Of a stretch of DNA of 39,723 nt, positions 25,164-33,700 are shown piece by piece. Position 1 is the stretch's first letter; the number at the start of each line of letters is the position of its first letter. Below the pieces are notes generated by a model that was given only the letters and a program-made list of their open reading frames with translations, did no database searches and was not told the DNA's origin. Origin of the DNA: Streptomyces sp. ADI96-02 (GTDB taxonomy: Bacteria; Actinomycetota; Actinomycetes; Streptomycetales; Streptomycetaceae); contig NZ_ML123034.1 in NCBI RefSeq assembly GCF_003846185.1, positions 3,055,129 through 3,094,851 on the forward strand, given 5' to 3'. Both the position numbers and the translations under genes were made by a program.

Positions 25164-25462
25164 TGGCTGCCTCCGGCGGTGCGCGACGTGGAAAGTTCCT
25201 CATCCCCATGATCCGCTGTCGTTCGGCACCGGCGGCTTCGGAATCAATACCTGATGGCCGTCTGGGCACTGATGGCGGACAGAAGTGCCTCCGGTCTCGG
25301 ACTCGCCGTTCAGGACGGGACAGCGGTACACGGGCCGTGCCCCCACCGTCCTGGCAGCTCGTCTCACGCCGAAGCCTCGTCATGGGTACCGTGCAGGAGA
25401 CGAACTCTGTACGGACAGACCGGCGGTTGCGCCGGATCGTCCGGCGGCCGGGAGGTGTCCTG

Positions 25463-26692
25463 ATGCTGGAGGAAGCCGAGGAGATCGGCAAGCGCGCTCG
25501 CAGGGCGAGGCTGCGGCTGGGCATGCCGCAGGCCGACCTGGCGACCGCCCTCGGGAAATCGCAGGGCTGGGTGTCGAAGATGGAGCGTGGACTGATCGAG
25601 CTGGACCGGGTCGGGCTGCTCAACCAGGTGGCCGCAGAGCTGCACGTCCATCCGAACGACCTGATCGGACGCCCGTACAGCAGCTCCCCCGACGACAGCC
25701 AGTGGCAGATCGCCGCCTCGTCGATCCTGCGCGAGCTGCGCCGCTACGACCTCGTTCCCGTCTTCGACGGGGTTCCGCGACCGGCATCACAGCTATGGCG
25801 TGAGGTGACCCGGCTGCACCGCCTGCGGGACACCGCCTCCAACGTCGCGATCCTCCGAGTTCTCCCGGACCTGTTCCGGGAAGCGCGCGCCCTGGCGGAG
25901 GACTCGGACGGGCACGAGCGGGAAGAGGCGTATGCCCTTTACGCCGTGTGCTGCAAGTTCGCGCACACCGCCGCGCACGCCCTCGGACACCCGGAGCTGG
26001 TGGCCATGGCGTGCGAACGGGCCGCGTGGTCTGCCAGGTTGTCGGGAGATCCGGTGCTGCCGGCCGTCTCCGACTGGATGCGCGTCTGGGACATGTGGGC
26101 GACGGCTGACTGGACCGACGCTCTGACTCTCTCGGACAAGGCGATCGCCTCGGTGCAACAACCGTACGAGCATGGTGATCCGCTGGCCGTGCGGGCTTGG
26201 GGCACGCTTCAGCTTCGGGCGGCCATCTCCGCCGCTCGGGCCAACCGTCCATCGGAAGCGGAGGACCGGATCGGGCACGCGAAGGACGCGGCGGAACGCA
26301 TGGACGCGTACGTCGGCGCACCGGTGTACGACCGGCATTCGCTGACGTTCTCCGCCGGGAACGTGCAGATCCACGCGATCAGCGTGGCCCTGGAAATGGG
26401 CAAGCAGGGCAAAGCTCTGGAGATAGACCGCCGCACCAGCCCGAGCTTGATCGGTTCACTACCCAACTCCCGTCAGGGACACCACCACATGGACGTGGCG
26501 CGGGCCTGGCTGTGGGACGGAAACCGGGCAAAGGCCCTCACCGAGCTGGAGACGGCTGAGCGGATCGCGCCGCAGCTCGTACGGAACCACCCCATCGCCC
26601 GTTCAACGCTCCGCAGCATCGTCTACGCGGAACGAGCAGCCACGAGGGAGAAGCTGCGGCACATGTCCGACCGCTTTCACCTGGACGGATAG
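25463..26692 (+). CDS. XRE-family regulator with TPR-like domain
   Basis: 409 residues from ATG 25463, with GGAGG 7 nt upstream; the frame is open 255 bp further up, but without support. The N-terminal HTH is GKRARRARLRLGMPQADLATALGKSQGWVSKMERGLIELDR. The remainder is helical, with repeated Ala-rich segments (YALYAVCCKFAHTAAHALGHPELVAMA). It belongs to the same broad type as the island A regulator but is not a close copy. It probably controls the divergent dehydrogenase or the downstream genes. Confidence 0.85.
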   Translation: MLEEAEEIGKRARRARLRLGMPQADLATALGKSQGWVSKMERGLIELDRVGLLNQVAAELHVHPNDLIGRPYSSSPDDSQWQIAASSILRELRRYDLVPVFDGVPRPASQLWREVTRLHRLRDTASNVAILRVLPDLFREARALAEDSDGHEREEAYALYAVCCKFAHTAAHALGHPELVAMACERAAWSARLSGDPVLPAVSDWMRVWDMWATADWTDALTLSDKAIASVQQPYEHGDPLAVRAWGTLQLRAAISAARANRPSEAEDRIGHAKDAAERMDAYVGAPVYDRHSLTFSAGNVQIHAISVALEMGKQGKALEIDRRTSPSLIGSLPNSRQGHHHMDVARAWLWDGNRAKALTELETAERIAPQLVRNHPIARSTLRSIVYAERAATREKLRHMSDRFHLDG

Positions 26693-26747
26693 GGGTCGTA
26701 TTCCTCCGGCTCATATTCGAGGCTCGTCCTGTCCCTAACTTCGGGGC

Positions 26748-27194
26748 ATGACGCGACGACGTTCTTCTCATCTTCCTTCGCAGGGAACCGAGTTAGGTAC
26801 GGCAGCACCCTTCCGCCCACTGCTCGGCGACCTCGCCACGGCCAGCGCTCGCGATGGCCGTGTGGGTGTCGTAGTCGCTCTCCCTGGTGAGGGCTATGCG
26901 ACGACGTACCACCTGCGTCCGCCTGGGGGCGGGGCCCCCTGGTCCGCGCCCGCCGACGGAACGACGCTCCGTCCCGTGCCGGTGAGGGCCACCCACGCCA
27001 CGCTCTCGGCCGGACGGGACGCGGTCTACGACGCGCGGGCCAGGCAGGGATCGGTTCCCATCGGGTTCCACTTGGATGACGGCTCGACCCTCGATGGCGC
27101 GCTCATCCTCACCTCTGTCGAGCTGGAGTGGCTGCACCAGCAGACCAGCCGCCTCGTCGACGCACACGGACGGGCCCTCGGCGGCACCCCGTGA
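26748..27194 (+). CDS. Hypothetical protein, 148 aa
   Basis: Not recognised. The protein is soluble; a GVVVALPGEGYATTYHLRPPGGG segment and a second beta-rich part (GSVPIGFHLDDGSTLDGALILTSVELEWLHQQ) suggest a compact mixed fold. ATG 26748 has a weak G-rich ribosome site. It overlaps the next small gene by GTGA (27191-27194), a strong sign that both are translated. Confidence 0.6.
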   Translation: MTRRRSSHLPSQGTELGTAAPFRPLLGDLATASARDGRVGVVVALPGEGYATTYHLRPPGGGAPWSAPADGTTLRPVPVRATHATLSAGRDAVYDARARQGSVPIGFHLDDGSTLDGALILTSVELEWLHQQTSRLVDAHGRALGGTP

Positions 27195-27400
27195 CCGGGC
27201 CTCGGCGACGCCACGCCCGAAAAGCCGCGCCGCGCTCCGTACGCCCCGAAGGCGGAGGCATCGCGCTCACGCTTCTGGCGGTCGCCGGCCTGGTGGGACC
27301 GGCCTGTGCACTGCGTGAGCAGGCCGTCCCGCTCTTCAACGGCCTCGGTCACCAGCCCGCCGCCGTCTCAACGGACGCGAGCCCGCCCTCCGACCACTGA
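27191..27400 (+). CDS. Small protein with one hydrophobic segment, 69 aa
   Basis: A basic N-terminus (GPRRRHARKAAPRS) is followed by a hydrophobic stretch (GGIALTLLAVAGLVGPACAL) and a short polar tail. It could be a single-pass membrane or secreted protein. The GTG start overlaps the preceding stop. Function unknown. Confidence 0.5.
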   Translation: MTGPRRRHARKAAPRSVRPEGGGIALTLLAVAGLVGPACALREQAVPLFNGLGHQPAAVSTDASPPSDH

Positions 27401-27497
27401 CTCAACCCCGCTGTCCGGGTCGTTCACCCCACCTTCCCGGCCAACGGGGCCTGCCATGCACCCGGAACATCCAGGCGTGATTCTCCAGGGAGAGATC

Positions 27498-28730
27498 ATG
27501 GACATCCCGTACATCGTCATCGACCAGCTCACCCCCGACCAACAGCGGCTCTGGAAGACCTACTTCGGCGACGCCGACCGACCCCGCTACATCGAGGAAG
27601 GCATCTGGCGCCGAACGCAGGAGAAGGCCACGGCCGAACAGAGCGGCTGGACGGCCGCCGACGACGCCCGGCGGCGGATCATCCACTACCGCTACCGGTA
27701 CGGCCTGGTCCCCACCACCGCCGCGCCGGCCATCGGCCTGACCGACCTGTACCTCTACCACTCCGTTACCGCTCCAGCGGATGAGATCGACGCGCACCAC
27801 GACGCCCTGTGGGACTCGCTCGCCACCGGCGGCTGGAAGGAGGCTCCTGGCGGATTCTTATGGACACGCCGGGATCTGAAGTGCCGCATCACCGAACACG
27901 ACGTCCACCCCCAGGACGCCGCTGCGGGCCGTACCCTGCCCGTCGGCTACCGGAGCCTGGACGTCCAGATCGCCTCGGTGTCCTACGCACCGCCGCCCGC
28001 TGTCCGGCAGCTGCCGTGGAACGTCCTCCCCACCGGGATCAGGTGCAAGGACCGCCCCGGTACGCCGACCCGCGTCCCAGACCTGTCCGTCCTCGCGGAC
28101 CTGCTGCCGTTCCAGGTGGAGATCGGCTGCGGTACGTCGGTCGAGGCGGGTATCCCGCCCCTGCACCGGCTCCACGAGATCTACCGGGTGACCGACCGCC
28201 AGGGCCACGAGCCTCGGGAACACCGCTTCACCCTCTCCCCGACAGCGGACACGCTCCTCCACGAGGTTCTGACGGAGCCGGAGGAGAAGACTGCGGAGTT
28301 CGTGGAGATGTTCCGCGCCTGCTTCCTGGCCGAACCGACTCCGGCGATGTGGGCGCTGAAGGAACTGAAGGACGCCGGTCACCTCGTCGGCCCGGTCATC
28401 ACCAACAACTTCGACGTGCTCGCGGCGCGCGCCGGGCTCGACGAGTGCTTCATGCGCCGCTACGACCAGGCCGTACCCGACGTCGAGTGGGTGGACGGCG
28501 CCAAGGCCCTCCTCGTCGTCGGCCTGCACGCCGACCGACGCAAGGTCCAGGCACGCGCCCGCGCTCGCGGCATGCAGGTCGTCTACCTGGACCCGGAGGG
28601 CTTCTGGCGCGACGGCCAGTTCATGCCGTACCCGCTGGAAGGCCCCCAGGACGGCGACCTGGTGTGCCGGGCAACCGCCGCCGAGGCACTGCCCGCCCTC
28701 GTCAACCTGCTCAAACAGCACGCTGGTTGA
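27498..28730 (+). CDS. SIR2-like domain protein with novel N-terminal region
   Basis: 410 residues from ATG 27498 (AGGGAGA upstream). The C-terminal half has a SIR2-type Rossmann pattern. GCGTSVEAGIPPL (210-222) matches the NAD-binding GAGxSxxxGIPxFR, TNNFD (302-306) matches TQNxD, and KALLVVGLHADRRKV with a strand VVYLDPEGF matches the VxGTS region. The usual catalytic His and the zinc Cys pairs are not seen, so it is probably not a protein deacetylase. It could be an NADase/NAD-sensing defence effector or another NAD-binding protein. The N-terminal 200 residues are not recognised. It precedes a UDP-sugar dehydrogenase and a MazG-like gene in the same direction. Confidence 0.65.
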   Translation: MDIPYIVIDQLTPDQQRLWKTYFGDADRPRYIEEGIWRRTQEKATAEQSGWTAADDARRRIIHYRYRYGLVPTTAAPAIGLTDLYLYHSVTAPADEIDAHHDALWDSLATGGWKEAPGGFLWTRRDLKCRITEHDVHPQDAAAGRTLPVGYRSLDVQIASVSYAPPPAVRQLPWNVLPTGIRCKDRPGTPTRVPDLSVLADLLPFQVEIGCGTSVEAGIPPLHRLHEIYRVTDRQGHEPREHRFTLSPTADTLLHEVLTEPEEKTAEFVEMFRACFLAEPTPAMWALKELKDAGHLVGPVITNNFDVLAARAGLDECFMRRYDQAVPDVEWVDGAKALLVVGLHADRRKVQARARARGMQVVYLDPEGFWRDGQFMPYPLEGPQDGDLVCRATAAEALPALVNLLKQHAG

Positions 28731-28837
28731 TCCACCTGCACGAAGAGGGTCGCGCCGGGTGTTGGCGCTAGCGTGACGCACCCGGCCAGCCCGGACTCCC
28801 CTGGGCGGGCGAGGGATAAGGAAAGGAGCGTCGACCC

Positions 28838-30160
28838 ATGCGCGTATCCGTCATCGGCTGTGGTCACCTGGGCATCCCCCACGCCGCTGCCATGGCCGAG
28901 ATCGGCCACGAGGTCATCGGCGTGGACCTGGACCAGGCGAAGATCGACCGCCTCAACGCCGGTGAGTGCCCCATCTACGAGGACGGCCTGCCCGAACTCC
29001 TCAGCACCCACACCGCCACTGGACGCCTGCGGTTCACCACCAGCCTCGCAGAGGCGGCCGAGTTCGCCGATATTCACTTCCTCGCTGTGGGCACGCCGAT
29101 CGACGCGGACGGGCGGAGCTACGACACCGGACAGATCTTCGGCGCAGCCCGCGCCCTCGCCCCGCACCTGACCCGCTCGACCGTCATCGTCGGGAAGTCC
29201 ACGGTCACCGTCGGCACCTCGCGCGACCTCGGTGCTCTCCTCGTCCGGCTCTCTCCGGCCGGTGAGGACGTGGAGGTCGTCTGGAACCCCGAGTTCCTGC
29301 GCGAGGGCCACGCCATCGACGACACCCTGCGCCCCGACCGGATCGTCGTGGGCGTGCCCTCGGCCCGCGCCGAGGACGCGGTACGCCAGGTCTACGCACC
29401 CCTCTTGGCGAACGGCATCCCGCTGTTCGTGACCGACCCCGCCACGGCCGAACTCATCAAGGGTGCCGCCAACGCCTACCTCGGCATGAAGATCTCCTTC
29501 ATCAACGGCGTCGCCGACATGTGTACCGCCGCCGGAGCCGACGTCCAGCAGCTCACCGAGGCCATCGGCCTCGACCCTCGTATCGGGCGCGGCGGCCTCA
29601 ACGCCGGCCCCGGTTACGGCGGCGGCTGCCTCCCGAAGGACGTCCGCGCCTTCACCGCCTCCGCCCGCACCCTGGGCGCCACCGAAGCAGCGACCATGCT
29701 GCGCGCGGCGGAGGAGGTCAACGAATCCCGACCCTCCGCCGCACTGAAGCTCATCGAGCAGACGCTCGGCCGACCCGTCGACGGCGTACGCATCACCGTC
29801 TGGGGCGCTTCCTTCAAGGCCGGTACCGACGACGTCCGCGAATCCCCGGCCCTGGCGATCGCCGCGCTCATGCACCAGCGCGGCGCGACCGTCACCGTCC
29901 ACGACCCGCACGCCGTACCCACAGCACTGCGCCGCCACCCCGAACTCGACTACTGCGAAGACCTCGAAGACTCCCTCACGGCAGCCGAGCTGATCGTCCT
30001 GGCCACCGAATGGCCCCACTTCCGCGAGGCCGACCCCAAGGCACTCGCCCCACTCGTCGCGGACCAGGTCCTCGTCGACCTCCGCAACCTCATCGACGCC
30101 GACGCCTGGCGCATGGCCGGATGGACCGTACGCCAGCTCGGACGACCCGCACAGGAATAG
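28838..30160 (+). CDS. UDP-glucose/GDP-mannose dehydrogenase family protein
   Basis: 440 residues. The Rossmann motif is VSVIGCGHLGIPHAAAMAEIGHEVIGVD, the catalytic Glu segment is WNPEFLREGHAID, and the central helix has KGAANAYLGMKISFINGVAD. The catalytic Cys264 lies in GYGGGCLPKDVRAF, and the second Rossmann domain has VWGASFKAGTDDVRESP. It would oxidise a nucleotide sugar to the uronate with 2 NAD+. GGAAAGGAG lies upstream of ATG 28838. In this run (SIR2-like, this enzyme, MazG-like) its substrate need not be a cell-surface sugar. No glycosyltransferase gene is nearby. Confidence 0.92.
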   Translation: MRVSVIGCGHLGIPHAAAMAEIGHEVIGVDLDQAKIDRLNAGECPIYEDGLPELLSTHTATGRLRFTTSLAEAAEFADIHFLAVGTPIDADGRSYDTGQIFGAARALAPHLTRSTVIVGKSTVTVGTSRDLGALLVRLSPAGEDVEVVWNPEFLREGHAIDDTLRPDRIVVGVPSARAEDAVRQVYAPLLANGIPLFVTDPATAELIKGAANAYLGMKISFINGVADMCTAAGADVQQLTEAIGLDPRIGRGGLNAGPGYGGGCLPKDVRAFTASARTLGATEAATMLRAAEEVNESRPSAALKLIEQTLGRPVDGVRITVWGASFKAGTDDVRESPALAIAALMHQRGATVTVHDPHAVPTALRRHPELDYCEDLEDSLTAAELIVLATEWPHFREADPKALAPLVADQVLVDLRNLIDADAWRMAGWTVRQLGRPAQE

Positions 30161-30186
30161 CCGAACCCATCGACCAGAGGTCCGAC

Positions 30187-30516
30187 GTGGACACCCTGTG
30201 GGACAACATCGAGAAGCTCTCCGCCGTCTGCCGAGCAGCCGGCGCCCACCTCCCCGACAAGGAACTCAAAGCCCTCCAGGTCGGCAAGGTCGCCGAGGAG
30301 GCCGGCGAGGCCATGCACGCCCTCCACGGCCTGAAGGGCCTCACCACCTGCGGCGACGACCACAAGTGGTCCGAGGTCCAGAACGACCTGGTCGGCGCCG
30401 TCATCGCAGCCCTCCTGGCGATGCACTACATCGATCCCTCGGGCGCTCGCGCCACCTTCGACGAGAGCCTCCACCGGCGGACGCGAAGGGGCCGCGAGGC
30501 CGCTGCGGCTGCCTGA
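30187..30516 (+). CDS. MazG-like nucleotide pyrophosphohydrolase
   Basis: 109 residues from GTG 30187, with AGAGG 7 nt upstream. KALQVGKVAEEAGEAMHALHGL carries the EExxE metal-binding motif of the MazG/all-alpha NTP-PPase superfamily, and a second acidic helix (SEVQNDLVGAVIAAL) supplies a further ligand (ExxxD). It would hydrolyse an NTP or dNTP to the monophosphate, or may bind it as a regulator. It starts 27 bp after the dehydrogenase and ends at a terminator. Confidence 0.82.
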   Translation: MDTLWDNIEKLSAVCRAAGAHLPDKELKALQVGKVAEEAGEAMHALHGLKGLTTCGDDHKWSEVQNDLVGAVIAALLAMHYIDPSGARATFDESLHRRTRRGREAAAAA

Positions 30517-30531
30517 CAGCCTCCAAACACA

Positions 30532-30564
30532 CCGTCGGCCGCGCCTGCCAGGCGCGGCCGACGG
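30532..30564 (+). terminator. Terminator after the MazG-like gene
   Basis: Perfect 15-bp stem (30532-30546 with 30550-30564) and a 3-nt loop, 16 bp after the stop. Confidence 0.85.
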
Positions 30565-30865
30565 CCAAGCTCAAGTCCGAGTATCGGCAGCCATCTGCTG
30601 CCAGGGCGGAAAACCCTTCTCCACAGCACCAGGGCATCCGGCTACTGCTCTCCGCAGAGAAAAGCGCAAGCTCACGACTTCAAACAGCCTCTGCGGGCGC
30701 ACTCGTCCATCTTGGATAGGAGGAACACCGCTCGAGAGTGTCGGCCGAACCGTGGGGAGCGCCTCCCATCCCGGGCACCCCGTTCCAAGCAGGGCAGAGC
30801 ATTCCCGGCCAGGGGCGCCAAGGTCGCTCCTGCAACGGCGCGCTCCACCTTGGTGTGAAAATCGC
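30565..30865. other. Intergenic gap
   Basis: 300 bp between convergent units. I see no gene. Base composition falls toward the right as the AT-richer unit begins. Confidence 0.5.
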
Positions 30866-31462
30866 CTACAACCAAGGCGGTTGCCATCCCGCCTCGCGAC
30901 ACAGGTCCTCGAAAGGCTTATCCATATTCGAAAACATTGAATGCGAGTAGACGTCGGTAATTCGAGAACCCAAGACCTCCTTTCGAGTGCTACTCGTATC
31001 CGGATATCCCATATCGCGGCGAGCCGCCAGGACAAAATCAGCATAGAGTCTCATGAACACAACGGGAGGCGTTGGAGGGTTAAAGCTCGCCTGCATGAAA
31101 TTATGAAAGGACCTCACCGCTTCATCGGAACCGAAAATAGCAACCCAGGTGGCAAATTCGGAGATATTAGCACGGAAAGTTTCTTCATTCACCGCACGAC
31201 GATCTAGCATATCTTTTAGCGTGTTAATCATAGGTTTGTACGTATCGTACTTTTTCTCGGAGATCCTCGATTCCAGTTCACGAAGCCTCTGAGCTTCCAC
31301 CTCGGAGCTCTTTGCAACTTTCGCCGATCGCGCAGCAATTACCGCTGCAATTACGGCGGCAATGGCGGGCAGTGCGGCTACAGAAAGTGCAATCCTCCAA
31401 TCAACGCCACCCGGAGCTGCCATAATCCAGTACACCCCTGCCATTTTCCTCCCCCCGATCAA
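30866..31462 (-). CDS. Membrane-anchored hypothetical protein, AT-rich unit, gene 2
   Basis: 198 residues. The N-terminal segment WRIALSVAALPAIAAVIAAVIAA is a membrane helix, followed by a coiled-coil-like stretch (SSEVEAQRLRELESRISEKKYD) and a soluble domain (TYKPMINTLKDMLDRRAVNEETFRANISEFATWVAIFGSDEAVRSFHNFMQ). I do not recognise the family. The start overlaps the upstream stop (ATGA), so it is co-translated with the 341-aa protein; an internal ATG (31444) is also possible. Base composition is much less GC-rich than the neighbours: 27 of 60 bases at 31081-31140 are G or C. Confidence 0.75.
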   Translation of the reverse strand: MIGGRKMAGVYWIMAAPGGVDWRIALSVAALPAIAAVIAAVIAARSAKVAKSSEVEAQRLRELESRISEKKYDTYKPMINTLKDMLDRRAVNEETFRANISEFATWVAIFGSDEAVRSFHNFMQASFNPPTPPVVFMRLYADFVLAARRDMGYPDTSSTRKEVLGSRITDVYSHSMFSNMDKPFEDLCREAGWQPPWL

Positions 31463-32484
31463 TCAAGCGGTTCGAACTGCGGTCTAGGCGCAATCACAGG
31501 CGTCCTCATTTCATTGATGTGGAGCCACTCTGGGGCCTCAACCGAAACCAGCTGATGCTTCACTTCAAGTAGCTGCTGTTGCGCCGCCTCATCCAGAGCA
31601 TTCTCGATATCGATAACTTTGGCCGTTGGATACTTTTCCAGCTGCTCCGCCACCCTCTGGCCTTTAACGCTCGGCTTTAGGTAGTAGGGCGGCCTCGCCT
31701 GCTTCCCTATTGTGTAAACAGCCGATGCGACCGACCAGTAGGAATCATTGAACAGCCCCATGAAACCGTCAGGGTCGGGAAGTACGGTCAACCAAAGCCC
31801 GTGGGAGCGATCGAATCGCACGCCCGGACGCAGATTGGTTGCAGCGGGAACAATTGCTACTCGAAGCCCCGGGCCGCCCTCCAATTGCGTATGGTTGCTT
31901 TTGATTGTCGCTGCAGCATACCGCCTAGCATTTTCATCGGAGAGGAAGATGTCCGTCTTCCAGATTTTCTTAATCCGCTGCCCAAGTGCATCTTCGGCGT
32001 TGGCCCCTTTTGCGGCATGCTTGAGCCAGTCGCTCGCAAAACGATAGGGCCTACCCTGACTATCCGGCAGCAGGACAGCTTCCTCTCCTGCATTTTCGAC
32101 CACCGCTTCCAGAAAACCCAGGTACTTTGCTCGCTCGTAACCGAAGAGGAGCGAGGAGGTGCCAGAAGAACCTCGGAAAACCTTCGGCGATGTACGGCTG
32201 AGCGCGTCTGAAACCAATTCGGTCACCGTCGGCTCACCGCCAGCGATCGCCTCATGCACGGCCCACTCGAACCCGTCGCCTCGCATGCCCTTATCTCGCT
32301 CAAGACGGGCATAATGTGACAATTGACGCATTGTTACGTCGACTCGGTCAACGTTTAGGTCTGTCAGGTCTTGCGTGCTCAACTGGTCGAGCATCGCCCT
32401 CAAGATGGAGCGAGAGACGGCGTACAAGGCCCGCCCATATTCATCGACGGGCTCTCGCTGCTTGAGGAAGGTGACATCGCTCAT
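31459..32484 (-). CDS. Hypothetical protein, AT-rich unit, gene 1
   Basis: 341 residues, not recognised. RGDGFEWAVHEAIAGG and DIFLSDENARRYAAATIKSNHTQLEGGPGLRVAIVPA are the most distinctive segments. The second, a strand-Asp followed by a Lys-bearing strand, loosely recalls the PD-(D/E)xK nuclease fold, but the acidic residue before the Lys is missing, so this is weak. AAGGTGAG precedes ATG 32484. It is coupled to the membrane protein downstream. The composition and isolation suggest a recently acquired two-gene module. Confidence 0.75.
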   Translation of the reverse strand: MSDVTFLKQREPVDEYGRALYAVSRSILRAMLDQLSTQDLTDLNVDRVDVTMRQLSHYARLERDKGMRGDGFEWAVHEAIAGGEPTVTELVSDALSRTSPKVFRGSSGTSSLLFGYERAKYLGFLEAVVENAGEEAVLLPDSQGRPYRFASDWLKHAAKGANAEDALGQRIKKIWKTDIFLSDENARRYAAATIKSNHTQLEGGPGLRVAIVPAATNLRPGVRFDRSHGLWLTVLPDPDGFMGLFNDSYWSVASAVYTIGKQARPPYYLKPSVKGQRVAEQLEKYPTAKVIDIENALDEAAQQQLLEVKHQLVSVEAPEWLHINEMRTPVIAPRPQFEPLD

Positions 32485-33025
32485 GACTCACCTTATCTGC
32501 CGGGCATGTCAGGCGCGCAACCATTTGTGGAAGCTTGATTGTCCAACGGACGCAGCACCCCCTGAAGGGGTGGTACGACTGTCGAGGGCGCTCAGTGAAC
32601 TCCCCCGTACGTCGAGAACAGCGCTGACGCACCCGTTCCGCTCTGGCCATCCGAGGGCACCCATCAGCGGCCCGGTAAGACCGATACTGAACATCGCCGA
32701 GCATCGGAACCCATCGAACCAGCCAGGAAGCTGCTATCTGGCACCGACAGCAAACCAAGGCAAGAGGATCGACACTGCACCGTCGGCCCTTGGGGGGTGC
32801 GGTCCAGCCGACATATCAGGGACCCTTCCATGGCCCCTGTGCCCTGCTGGCCCGCCCAGAGCCCGCACTTCGACAGGTTCCGTCGCACTGCGGGCCCCGT
32901 GCCCCATCCGTGCCCAGCAGAGCGGACAACAGCGGTCAGATACGGCTCCCAGAGACAGGGAACCATCCACCTGGCCGCTGCAAAACCCCAGTTCAGGACC
33001 CCTCTAGCATCCCAGGAACCGCTGA
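32485..33025. other. Intergenic tail of island B with a repeated subterminal segment
   Basis: I see no convincing gene. A small hairpin CACCCC-CTGAA-GGGGTG lies near 32558. The segment 32909-33014 is repeated at 39618-39723 and stands just before att copy 3. Confidence 0.6.
32909..33014 (+). repeat. Subterminal repeat, copy before att 3
   Basis: It shares an almost identical first 30 bp (CGTGCCCAGCAGAGCGGACA... to GGTCA) and looser similarity afterwards, including (G/T)TCAGGAC near the end, with 39618-39723. Both copies are exactly 106 bp when aligned without net gaps. Confidence 0.75.
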
Positions 33026-33067
33026 TTCCCAAGCTCAGAGCGCGAGTTCGATTCTCGTCACCCGCTC
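33026..33067 (+). repeat. att copy 3
   Basis: Exact 42-bp copy of the tRNA-Gly 3' half, followed by a terminator-like hairpin at 33075-33101. Separates island B from island C. Confidence 0.93.
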
Positions 33068-33238
33068 TGTGATGAAGGCCCTGGTCAGTGACCGGGGCCT
33101 TTCTTGCGTTCGGAGTCGGCCCGGGCTCGTGGTATGGAGGCTGTGGGGACGGCTGGAACCACGTGGTTGCGGGTGGGCGTGGTGTCCTAACGTGTGCGAA
33201 GTGAAGGGTGAAGACTCGGCTATGGGGGGAGGCTTCCG

Positions 33239-33700
33239 GTGGGTGACGAGGCAGCGCTGGTGGATCGGATAGCCGAGCGGCGGGCTGGGGTCGGGGATCC
33301 GGGGGCTCTGGTGGGTGAGTTGCGGCGTTCGTTGGTGCTGGTGCCGTACGACCGTGGTGGGTTGTGGACCGCGGAGTTCGGTGGGGTGCGGTGGGTGTGC
33401 GGGTTCACCGATGAGGCGGCGTTGGCCCGGTTCGCTGCGGAGCGGGGAGCCCTGGAAGGTTCCGGGGCAGCCTCGCGGACCTGGGAGTACGCGGAGTTCC
33501 GGGGGGCGCGGTTGCTGGACGAGGTCATTCCGGCCATGGGCGTGCCGGCCGGGGTCGCGATGAACGTGGCCGATCCGGACGGGTCGATGCTGTTTCCGCC
33601 GGTGGTAGGGATCGTGCCCAGTGCCTTGGCGGTCGATGCGGACGTACCGGATGCTGCGGCCGTCGATGAGCAGGACCGGAACGGGGGGCCGGGTCGATGA
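33239..33700 (+). CDS. SseB-like protein of the toxin locus
   Basis: 153 residues from GTG 33239, with a GGGGGGAGG just upstream. LVGELRRSLVLVPYDRGGLWTAEFGGVRWVCGFTDEAALARFAAERG resembles the SseB N-terminal domain, which is common next to WXG/ESX-type toxin genes in actinomycetes. Its stop overlaps the next ATG (33697-33700). Role inferred: chaperone or adaptor of the RHS locus. Confidence 0.65.
   Translation: MGDEAALVDRIAERRAGVGDPGALVGELRRSLVLVPYDRGGLWTAEFGGVRWVCGFTDEAALARFAAERGALEGSGAASRTWEYAEFRGARLLDEVIPAMGVPAGVAMNVADPDGSMLFPPVVGIVPSALAVDADVPDAAAVDEQDRNGGPGR

Noticed and set aside
30866..32484. Restriction enzyme in the AT-rich unit
   Set aside because: The Lys-bearing strand lacks the (D/E)xK acidic residue, so the resemblance is too weak to call.
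32664..33032. Short open frames between the AT-rich unit and att copy 3
   Set aside because: None has a family pattern or a good ribosome site, and the stretch contains the subterminal repeat.
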